Source: Vibrio sp. SCSIO 43137 (GTDB lineage Bacteria; Pseudomonadota; Gammaproteobacteria; Enterobacterales; Vibrionaceae). Taken from it: DNA of 64,000 nt. Numbering within the stretch: position 1 is the stretch's first letter; each line of letters starts with the position of its first letter. The stretch spans positions 2,232,001 through 2,296,000 of the forward strand of contig NZ_CP116383.1 in assembly GCF_028201475.1 (NCBI RefSeq), read 5' to 3'. The position numbers and the translations under genes are program-made. The notes beneath the pieces were generated by a model that was not told where the DNA came from, searched no databases, and saw only the letters and a program-made list of their open reading frames with translations. Of the stretch, positions 17,976-24,157 are shown in pieces.

Positions 17976-18458
17976 TAGGCTCTAGAGGCTGGAGATTATC
18001 TGTATTCATAATGCAATGTCAACTCTTTTGACTACGATTTATGTATTCAACTCACTGTTATCACTAGGGTATACCTAATTGAATACACTCATTGCTCTAT
18101 TGGTTAGTTCGTTACCAGACGTGATGACCACATCTAGAAGAAGGTAAGGGTATCAGCGGAAGAAGCAGAAGCTCGGTCATTAATATCTGTATTGGTCTTG
18201 GTTCCTGCTACCTTCGGTCTACCGATCTGAGTGGGGGCAAGGAGTACTATCCAGATTACTTCGGGCTTAGCGGGCTCCCCCTATAGGTGGCCTTAAATCA
18301 TTCCAGTTTTATTCCGTCCCTGCGGAAAGCTATTTATTAGTACACCTGATTTATAAAAAGTAAGGTATGTGGTCAACTTTGCAGGGGGTATGGGGGAAAA
18401 CCAAGAAGACCATCATATATAAATGGCCTCTCAAGTTTGTTCAGAGAAATGTTTCTGA
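17976..18458. other. Intergenic region of GI-1 upstream of the serine recombinase
   Basis: No gene is visible. It holds the second copy of the 15-bp repeat (18282-18296) and presumably the leftward promoter of the recombinase. GC content rises locally around 18180-18290, unlike the rest of the island. Confidence 0.4.
18282..18296. repeat. 15-bp direct repeat of GI-1, copy 2
   Basis: TATAGGTGGCCTTAA, identical to 16849-16863 and in the same orientation. Flanking bases differ, so the repeat is limited to these 15. Confidence 0.75.
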
Positions 18459-19076
18459 TTATTTTTCGCTCAACAATCCCTCTTCTTTCAGTGTATTGAG
18501 AAGCTCGTCAACATCACGCATCAGCAATTCATGGTCTTGCTTAATCTGTGCCGCGTAAATTATTAAACTCTCTTCATGTGCCTTGGCTTGCATCAAATGC
18601 GTTTCACTCGCTGTTTCTTGCCAAATCTTATGTGCAAACTCGTACTTGCTTAGCAACTCGTTGTTCATACGGTAAGAGTCTAATGTTCCTTTCGCTTGCA
18701 CGTATGCCCTAACGATCTGACTTCGTAGTTTATGGTTCTTCACTCGACCTATAAGAAAGCTATTTCCGTGAAAAGCACTAAAGTAGTCATGAGAGACGGT
18801 AAAAAAGAACCGAAATGCCTCCCCCTCTTTAAGCTCAGCAACTTGAACACCAATTGCTTTGTTGTATCTTTCTATGAGCGCACTCATTTCGTCATGAATC
18901 GCTTGCAGCACTCCTTGGACAAGTAAGTCTTCAGCTTTTTCTGCCTGTTTCCCTTGATACCAAAATGTTAACAAAGACGCTATTAGCGTGCAGCCTCCAC
19001 CAATTAACGCTCCAATCAACCCTGTCACCTCCGGACTCAATGACTGCTCTGCTATTGTCGTTATTTCTGTAGTCAT
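18459..19076 (-). CDS. Membrane-anchored helical protein of GI-1
   Basis: A 205-residue protein with one membrane helix near the N-terminus (VTGLIGALIGGGCTLIASLLTFWY, about residues 18-42), then a long helical, charged cytoplasmic domain. An excellent AAGGGAGGTG ribosome-binding site decides the start. It lies 78 bp behind the YHYH peptide gene on the same strand, although a terminator-like hairpin separates them. The plan, one or two helices then a helical body, recurs in the GI-2 proteins at 21505-22125 and 30614-31333. An effector of phage defence is possible from context, but no family is recognised. Confidence 0.7.
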   Translation of the reverse strand: MTTEITTIAEQSLSPEVTGLIGALIGGGCTLIASLLTFWYQGKQAEKAEDLLVQGVLQAIHDEMSALIERYNKAIGVQVAELKEGEAFRFFFTVSHDYFSAFHGNSFLIGRVKNHKLRSQIVRAYVQAKGTLDSYRMNNELLSKYEFAHKIWQETASETHLMQAKAHEESLIIYAAQIKQDHELLMRDVDELLNTLKEEGLLSEK

Positions 19077-19106
19077 AACACCTCCCTTAGACTAGTAAAC
19101 CACATA

Positions 19107-19132
19107 TAAAAAAGGCACGGACGCACCATGCC
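19107..19132 (-). terminator. Terminator-like hairpin after the YHYH gene
   Basis: On the minus strand GGCATGG pairs with CCGTGCC (one G-T) over a five-base loop and is followed by six T residues. It lies 23 bp after the YHYH stop codon. Confidence 0.65.
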
Positions 19133-19154
19133 ATTTTGTTATCAGTAACTTAAA

Positions 19155-19283
19155 CTAGTGACAGTGGTAATCCCCTGTCTTGTGGTTTTTATGACAACCT
19201 GCACTGTTAGTTCCACCGGAATGTGCCGAAACACCTGCTGCAAAACCAATACAAACCAATAAAACTAGTGCTATCTTTTTCAT
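19155..19283 (-). CDS. Secreted YHYH-domain micro-protein
   Basis: A 42-residue protein: signal peptide MKKIALVLLVCIGFAAGVSA, then HSGGTNSAGCHKNHKTGDYHCH. The mature part is the YHYH motif, with cysteines and histidines in the usual order, so after cleavage it would be a 22-residue periplasmic or secreted peptide that may bind metal. The frame is clean and the signal peptide is textbook. YHYH proteins are common in marine bacteria and on mobile elements; their function is not established. Confidence 0.8.
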   Translation of the reverse strand: MKKIALVLLVCIGFAAGVSAHSGGTNSAGCHKNHKTGDYHCH

Positions 19284-19585
19284 TATTGCTCATCTTTATG
19301 CCAACAGTTGGGTATGTAATCATACGCCTATTTTTGAGTGCGAGCTTGATGTACATCACATCGGCACAAGTTTATTAAATGACCATCGAGAAAGTACCCT
19401 AGTCAATAAAGGTGTGACCACTTGGTATTATCCATTATTTACTGTCAGGAAAACACTTGGCTGGATACACGTCTGGTGTTACTCTCTGTGGTACATTAGC
19501 AAACCATCACAGAATGCCATCTGAGATAAAAGCTTGATAAACAATAGGTTAGAAGACACTGTGTTACGCAGTGCACGCCGTGATG
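19284..19585. other. Right end of GI-1, non-coding
   Basis: No gene is visible in these 0.3 kb. The promoter of the YHYH gene should be in the left part. The final 20 bases before attR keep only a short resemblance to the tRNA (CGCAGTG), as expected for island DNA rather than a tRNA remnant. Confidence 0.4.
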
Positions 19586-19608
19586 AAATCGTGTCATCCC
19601 GACCAAAA
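19586..19608 (+). repeat. attR of GI-1
   Basis: A 23-bp copy of the tRNA-Pro tail, from AAATCGTG to GACCAAAA, identical to attL. Upstream sequence does not continue the tRNA, so only the crossover segment is duplicated. Confidence 0.9.
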
Positions 19609-19613
19609 TTGAT

Positions 19614-19646
19614 AAGCCCGCCTTAGAAATAAGGCGGGCTTTTTTA
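19614..19646 (+). terminator. Native tRNA-Pro terminator displaced by GI-1
   Basis: The stem AAGCCCGCCTTA / TAAGGCGGGCTT is followed by a T run. It begins six bases after attR; joining attL to attR would place it directly behind tRNA-Pro. Confidence 0.88.
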
Positions 19647-19750
19647 TATCTGAACAACTATTAAATAGTGCAATCTGGCGAAGAAATATCCGTTCAGATC
19701 GTCACTTCACACCTTTTGAATAAAAAAACATCAAACAGTGATTTCAGGGG

Positions 19751-19779
19751 TTTACAAGGTAAAACAACCTCTATATTAT
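19751..19779 (+). promoter_or_regulatory. Sigma-70 promoter of tRNA-Ser
   Basis: TTTACA (-35, 19751-19756), a 17-bp spacer and TATTAT (-10, 19774-19779) are followed by a GC-rich GCCTCCC discriminator, typical of stable-RNA promoters under stringent control. The tRNA begins at 19792. Confidence 0.75.
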
Positions 19780-19791
19780 GCCTCCCACAAC

Positions 19792-19882
19792 GGAGAGATG
19801 GCTGAGTGGTTGAAAGCACCGGTCTTGAAAACCGGCATACGTTTGTAGCGTATCTAGGGTTCAAATCCCTATCTCTCCGCCA
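19792..19882 (+). tRNA. tRNA-Ser (anticodon TGA)
   Basis: The acceptor GGAGAGA / TCTCTCC, anticodon stem CCGGT / ACCGG with loop CTTGAAA (anticodon TGA), the long variable arm of class II tRNAs, T arm and encoded CCA are all present. Its last 24 bases are the attachment site used by GI-2 and GI-3. Confidence 0.97.
19859..19882 (+). repeat. attL of GI-2 (3' end of tRNA-Ser)
   Basis: A 24-bp segment from GTTCAAATCC to CTCTCCGCCA, identical at 32648-32671 and 41312-41335. Confidence 0.9.
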
Positions 19883-19887
19883 TATTT

Positions 19888-19916
19888 AAGCTCTTGATTA
19901 TTCAAGAGCTTTTTTC
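19888..19916 (+). terminator. Island-borne terminator behind tRNA-Ser (GI-2)
   Basis: AAGCTCTTGA / TCAAGAGCTT with loop TTAT and a T run lies six bases after attL, inside GI-2. It replaces the native tRNA terminator and insulates the integrase from tRNA transcription. Confidence 0.85.
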
Positions 19917-19961
19917 ATATCTAGAGTACTGAAAATCACCCAAACCAATGAGGTGAGACAA

Positions 19962-21287
19962 TTGTACCTAATCAAGCTAGCCAATTCAGTCTATTACACA
20001 AGAGTATGTTTCCCCAAGGCTTTTATTAAAAATGCCGACTACCCTTTCGATATAAAAGTCAGTCTAATGACCAAAGATCGGTCTACTGCTGTCATCAGAA
20101 ACCTTAAAATTTCAGCTCTCATTAAAGAGATGATACTGGTCGAAAAACAAGCAAATCGTCATTTCCCTAAACCATTCCGCCATTTTAAGGAACACTTAGA
20201 ATCCGCCATTTTCGAAGTCAGAACAAACGAGTTCAAAACCAGCGATTACGAAATCGCCTCTATCGGAAGTAAAAAAACGACGCAAGTAGTACAAAAGGAG
20301 ATCGCTCACGGTACACCGCTGCCTTCAAATGTCGCAAAGCAAACCACCTCAACTATGATTGGGGATGCTCTGGAACTCTTTATAAAAGGCAAGGAATCAG
20401 GAAAAGTAACTAAGCTTACTGTCCATCAACTCAACCAACGCATAAGCCATTTCGTTTCTTTTGTTGGTGGCAAGCGCACACCACTGCAAAATATAAGCTC
20501 TCGCAATCTAGCGCTCTATGTCGAGAAACTTGATAGCTCAGGGAAAAGCCCGAAAACCTCGAAGGACTACTTCTCAGCCACCAAACAGTTTTTGAAGTGG
20601 TGTACCGCTATGGAGTACATACCATCAAATCCTTCCGAGAAAATCGAGGCAAAGTTCAGAAGCACCAAGCACGCTTCTGAAGAGCGACAACGTTGGACAA
20701 GTAAGGAGCTACGGAATCTGTTCTCTAGCACCCTCTATAGGCGTTCTAGCGAAGATTTTAAGTGGGTAACGTTACTCATGCTGTATCAAGGTCTGCGCCC
20801 TTCTGAAGCTTGTCAGCTCAAAACAAGCGATATCAAAATTGAGTCGGGCAATATGGTTTATGTTGATGTGACGGACAAAGGAGAATTACAGCGGGTAAAA
20901 AACCAAAACGCAGTAAGAAAAGTTCCTCTTCACCACCACCTAATTGAGCTTGGCTTTCTTAAATTTGTGCATCAAAAGCGACAAAGAAGGTCGCCCACTC
21001 TATTTAACTACAAACCGTCAAAGCCGGACTATGACTGGTCTAAGGGTTATCGCAACCAATTAGGTAAAATGCTTACGCACCTTGGATTCAAGGCATACCA
21101 ACGCCCAACCGCATATTCGTTCCGACATTCATTTATCGATGAGCTAAAGAACTTGGGTATTGCTGAGCACTTCGTAGCAGAGATAGTTGGTCATGCTAAC
21201 AGCAACATAACCTATGGAAGATATGGGAAACCGATTGATTTAGCTAAACGGGGAGAAATTATAAATCAGCTACCAGTATTTGTTTAA
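19962..21287 (+). CDS. Tyrosine site-specific integrase of GI-2
   Basis: A 441-residue integrase. The TTG at 19962 is chosen because GAGGTGA lies eight bases upstream and because the paralogue in GI-3 starts at the equivalent residue (MYLIKLANSVYYTR versus MYLFKTASHNYYTR); a GTG at 19953 is the alternative. The catalytic domain shows Arg in YQGLRPSEACQLKTSDI, HxxR in SFRHSFIDELK, the second His in EIVGHANSN and the nucleophilic Tyr in ITYGRYGK. It sits 80 bp from attL and should catalyse insertion at tRNA-Ser. It closely parallels the GI-3 integrase from end to end. Confidence 0.92.
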   Translation: MYLIKLANSVYYTRVCFPKAFIKNADYPFDIKVSLMTKDRSTAVIRNLKISALIKEMILVEKQANRHFPKPFRHFKEHLESAIFEVRTNEFKTSDYEIASIGSKKTTQVVQKEIAHGTPLPSNVAKQTTSTMIGDALELFIKGKESGKVTKLTVHQLNQRISHFVSFVGGKRTPLQNISSRNLALYVEKLDSSGKSPKTSKDYFSATKQFLKWCTAMEYIPSNPSEKIEAKFRSTKHASEERQRWTSKELRNLFSSTLYRRSSEDFKWVTLLMLYQGLRPSEACQLKTSDIKIESGNMVYVDVTDKGELQRVKNQNAVRKVPLHHHLIELGFLKFVHQKRQRRSPTLFNYKPSKPDYDWSKGYRNQLGKMLTHLGFKAYQRPTAYSFRHSFIDELKNLGIAEHFVAEIVGHANSNITYGRYGKPIDLAKRGEIINQLPVFV

Positions 21288-21464
21288 TCGAACTAGTAGG
21301 GAAGCACATAGCAAGTTCAAAACAACGTGTGTTTCCATTGCCTTCAAGAGCTTAACGATTTGTGTTTCTATAGCGCGATGTCTTTATCATGCGTTCTCCG
21401 TTTATTTCAATGTAAACGGAAAAGTTCTAGTTGCCAGCAGTCAGTTTTCGGGGAGGGTTACAAG

Positions 21465-21503
21465 AGATTAACCATCCCCCTTAAGCAATTTGTTGAGTTT
21501 TGG
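21465..21503 (-). repeat. Possible attC half-site behind the first cassette-like gene
   Basis: On the minus strand, just after the stop of the 206-residue gene, AACAAATTGCTTAAGGGGGA and the following GGTTAATC resemble the 5' part of Vibrio attC repeats (AACAAACGCCTCAAGAGGGA in my memory of the V. cholerae repeat). The 3' half is not convincing; a separate inverted repeat CCGTTTA-N8-TAAACGG follows. Confidence 0.35.
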
Positions 21504-21504
21504 A

Positions 21505-22125
21505 TTAGCGTTTAACAACATTTGTTACTCCAGCAACAAAAGGTACTTTCCCATAACGTTTTTTGAAAACCACATGAGACTCTTCCATTACTTGCAGATT
21601 GAAACAATAGCAGCGCTCAAATTGCTCATACAGCTCCTCTGTTAGCCTAATAACTTGTTGTTTATCGTTGCAGTCTAAAGCTGAATTACGTAAAAGAACG
21701 ATAGCAACTAACTTTTTAAACTCTCTTTCGATAGTTGCATGTAAATTAACAATATTAGCGTCTTCCGAATGCAAAATAAAAACTAACTGAGTACTGTTTC
21801 CTAGGATTTCGTTGTGACAGCTAATGATTTTCGGAAGATCATATTTTGTTGATGCAGACTTACGGTAAGGTTCTAACTCTTTTTTCAAATCATGCAGGTT
21901 TTCTTGCACTACTGTCAAAAAAAATAGGGCTTGTTGGCACAAAGAAATTTGGTTTTTTATCTCTTTTCTTTTCTCGATTACATTCTGATATTTATAAGCA
22001 AAAAGAGCACCTATAAACACGCTAAACAATGTGCCAACGAAACCAAAGATAGACTTTAGCCCATCAAATGTAAGTATCCATTCTTGGATTTTTGTAAACT
22101 CTTCAATCACTACCACCGCTTCCAA
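21505..22125 (-). CDS. Membrane-anchored helical protein, cassette-like (GI-2)
   Basis: Up to 206 residues: a membrane helix at about residues 24-46 (LKSIFGFVGTLFSVFIGALFAYKYQ) and then a long helical cytoplasmic domain (LCQQALFFLTVVQENLHDLKKEL). The outermost start is a TTG; GTG at 22110, with GGAAG ahead, is equally plausible. The gene is preceded and perhaps followed by attC-like repeats, so it looks like an integron cassette. No family is recognised. The architecture is shared with the GI-1 protein at 18459-19076; a defence effector role is only a guess. Confidence 0.65.
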   Translation of the reverse strand: MEAVVVIEEFTKIQEWILTFDGLKSIFGFVGTLFSVFIGALFAYKYQNVIEKRKEIKNQISLCQQALFFLTVVQENLHDLKKELEPYRKSASTKYDLPKIISCHNEILGNSTQLVFILHSEDANIVNLHATIEREFKKLVAIVLLRNSALDCNDKQQVIRLTEELYEQFERCYCFNLQVMEESHVVFKKRYGKVPFVAGVTNVVKR

Positions 22126-22135
22126 TTAAGACATT

Positions 22136-22257
22136 TACCGCCTTGCTATGGTACAGCTAAGACCACAACACCCAAGCAAAACCACCGTAATCACTAAACC
22201 CAATCGAATCAAAAATGCAAAAGGTTAACTATCACTCTTAATCAATTAGTTATACCT
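22136..22257 (-). repeat. attC-like site 1 (cassette recombination site)
   Basis: On the minus strand, after the HEPN-like gene, the sequence runs ATAACTAATTGATTAAGAGT ... AGTTAACC ... GGTTTAGTGATTACGGTGG ... CATAGCAAGGCGGTAAAT. It aligns over its whole length with the site at 22979-23095. Its first 40 bases follow the pattern of Vibrio chromosomal-integron repeats. The final core is GGTAAAT where GTTRRRY is expected, one mismatch. Length (about 120 bp) and placement, just after a stop codon and before the next gene, fit. Confidence 0.55.
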
Positions 22258-22259
22258 AC

Positions 22260-22946
22260 TTAGCCTAAATATTTCTCTGAAAAACCCTGTACAAACAACA
22301 ACATCATTTCAACTTGTGAGGAGTCATATTCATTGTATTGACCATGCGCAGCTTTATTTCGAATATGAGCAAAGCTTGTTACCTGCTTTTGCACTAACTT
22401 TGAATACACTTCGTTTTGAGCAAGCTCAGTATTTAAAGGTTCAATTGTTTTGGGCGCACCATTAGGTTTAACAATAGAGATATCGTTTTTTTTGCTCAAT
22501 TCCCGTAACCCATCTTCTAAAACAGCTCCAATAGTCACTGCTGCTGCATCTTTGTACCCTTCATTCAAAAGATGTTCTCCAATTTCCAAGAAATTTGCGA
22601 ATATCTCAGCTTGCAACAATCCTTTTATATTGGAAATAAGGTCATTTTCGATATCATGCTTAACTGTTAGTGCTACACCGTGAACTTGAGATACATGGGC
22701 ATGCCAATTACTGTGAATTACATAGAAATTGTCTGTTCCTATAGCACTAGTATAATTTTTATAATGCTGACTTTTCTCACCGTAGAGGCTTAATATCAGT
22801 TGTCCAACCCTAGTTACCCAAGAAGTAACTTCAGCTAAATCACTACCTTCAAGTCCGCTTCTCGCTGTAGATGCTTGTTTAACTATCGCCTCTCCAAGAC
22901 TGACTATCGAATTTACTTCATTCTTCACTATCTTACTGATATTCAT
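22260..22946 (-). CDS. HEPN-like protein, cassette-encoded (GI-2)
   Basis: A 228-residue protein with GGAGGTC directly before its ATG. The C-terminal half is an all-helical region with Arg196-Asn197-x3-His201 in AHIRNKAAHGQY, the RNxxxH signature of HEPN ribonucleases, preceded by a helix (DAAAVTIGAVLEDGLRELSKK) common to such proteins. The N-terminal half is unrecognised. HEPN enzymes cleave RNA in toxin-antitoxin and abortive-infection systems; no MNT-type antitoxin partner is adjacent. It lies between two attC-like repeats. The function is inferred from the motif and not from a full-length match. Confidence 0.6.
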   Translation of the reverse strand: MNISKIVKNEVNSIVSLGEAIVKQASTARSGLEGSDLAEVTSWVTRVGQLILSLYGEKSQHYKNYTSAIGTDNFYVIHSNWHAHVSQVHGVALTVKHDIENDLISNIKGLLQAEIFANFLEIGEHLLNEGYKDAAAVTIGAVLEDGLRELSKKNDISIVKPNGAPKTIEPLNTELAQNEVYSKLVQKQVTSFAHIRNKAAHGQYNEYDSSQVEMMLLFVQGFSEKYLG

Positions 22947-22978
22947 TTGACCTCCAAACTATAATTTTTGTTATAGGT

Positions 22979-23095
22979 ATCAACACCTTGTTAAGGCGCG
23001 ACTAACACCAAAAAACCCAAGAAAAGCGACGTAATCCCTAAACTTAACTGAACAAAAAAAGTTAAAGATTAGCTGTCACTCTAAACAACTGTATG
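22979..23095 (-). repeat. attC-like site 2 (cassette recombination site)
   Basis: On the minus strand, after the coiled-coil gene: TGTTTAGAGTGACAGCTAAT ... TTTAGGGATTACGTCGC ... TTGGGTTTTTTGGTGTTAGT, then CGCCTTAACAAGGTGTTG. It aligns with site 1 along about 110 bp although the neighbouring genes are unrelated. The 3' core GTTGATA departs from GTTRRRY at two positions. Confidence 0.55.
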
Positions 23096-23098
23096 GGT

Positions 23099-23824
23099 TT
23101 ACTTTAATGCGATGTACGCATACCTTGCACCACTTGTAGCACCATCAAAAAGGTCGTGGTAATCGTCTTGATGAACACGCCCAATAGCTGCATCTTTAGA
23201 ACGATCACTATGGGTAGAAACTTCAATTCTGGTCGTTAAACGCTCATAGTCCCCGTTAGAACCATAAACCTTATATGTACTATTGTTTTCTAGTGCTGTC
23301 GAAATAATCGGATTGTAAAGATTAAGAACTATTTTCCCTTTATCAGCATCGCGTTCCGAAACGAAAAGCTCTACTTTTAGCTTCTTCGATGAGATAACAT
23401 TTATATGGTTACGTAAGTCACTATTTTTTCTTTCCAGCTCATCTAAACGTTCTTTCAGTTTTAAATTTTCGTCAATCAAACCATCTAATCGTTTGTTTAA
23501 CCCATGTACTATATCTTTAGTATTAGCTCTCGAGTCTGAAACTGATTTTTTAGAAGCGAATATATCGTTCTTCAGGTTTTCTAGATTTTTGCTGGGAATA
23601 ACCTCGTTTTTAGCAAACTCATTGTCATCTGTGACCACAAATTGCCCGTTTTTAATCTCTTCACGAAAATATCCATCTCGTTCAAAAGATTGTTGAATTT
23701 GCGGTTGTATGTAAGCTGCAACAAAGCTCTCCCATTGCCACAAAAGCACCCCGCCCAAAACAGTAAAGCTAGCGGCAACGGAAACTCCAATTACATGCTC
23801 TTGAACCTTGCCCCAAATTGTCAT
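23099..23824 (-). CDS. Membrane-anchored coiled-coil protein, cassette-like (GI-2)
   Basis: A 241-residue protein with CAGGAGA before its ATG. One membrane helix (VIGVSVAASFTVLGGVLLWQW, about residues 11-31) is followed by a coiled coil (about 95-150, LNKRLDGLIDENLKLKERLDELERKNSDLRN) and a C-terminal beta-rich domain (VELFVSERDADKGKIVLNLYN ... YAYIALK). No family is recognised. Just upstream on the minus strand is GCGTTAGGT, which fits the GTTRRRY core of an attC end, so the gene could be the first cassette of the run. Confidence 0.65.
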   Translation of the reverse strand: MTIWGKVQEHVIGVSVAASFTVLGGVLLWQWESFVAAYIQPQIQQSFERDGYFREEIKNGQFVVTDDNEFAKNEVIPSKNLENLKNDIFASKKSVSDSRANTKDIVHGLNKRLDGLIDENLKLKERLDELERKNSDLRNHINVISSKKLKVELFVSERDADKGKIVLNLYNPIISTALENNSTYKVYGSNGDYERLTTRIEVSTHSDRSKDAAIGRVHQDDYHDLFDGATSGARYAYIALK

Positions 23825-24157
23825 TTATTCTCCTGTAAACCTAACGCTTCTATATGGTTTATTCCGTCTATCATTCTCGAATCCATCCATATATCACTGA
23901 AAGTAACACATGACACAAATTAGCTTAACCACTTGTATATTAAAGATATTATCTAACTTAAGCTGACTTAACAACAATTGAAAGATGAAAAGAACCTTAT
24001 ATCACGCCAAGTTTTACTAAAAACATCTAAACCTTGCCTACTTCAGCAAAACTCCTACATAAAACTGATTTAATGGGAGAAATAAAAACTATAAAATTGC
24101 TCATCATCAATAAGTTAGCACAGATAACTCACCTCTAAGCTGTTGACACTGAGCGTA
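23825..24157. other. Non-coding DNA between cassette-like genes and second recombinase (GI-2)
   Basis: No gene is visible in 0.33 kb. On the minus strand a GTTAGGT core ends at 23839, just before the coiled-coil gene, but I cannot align the DNA ahead of it with the two attC-like sites. Confidence 0.35.

Larger units (their letters stand above)
13163..19608. mobile_element. Genomic island GI-1 integrated in tRNA-Pro (6.4 kb)
   Basis: A 23-bp direct repeat of the tRNA-Pro 3' tail occurs at 13163-13185 and 19586-19608. A tyrosine integrase starts just inside the left copy. The original tRNA-Pro terminator (19614-19646) lies just outside the right copy, where it would sit six bases after the tRNA if the island were removed. 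Contents: integrase, a leftward chain of six small overlapping genes, a serine recombinase, a membrane-anchored protein and a secreted YHYH peptide. There are no structural phage genes and no recognisable replication protein, so it may depend on a helper. Confidence 0.9.

Noticed and set aside
19561..19608. A second, truncated tRNA-Pro gene at the right end of GI-1
   Set aside because: Only the 23-bp tail matches; the anticodon and D arms are missing, so it is an attachment repeat.
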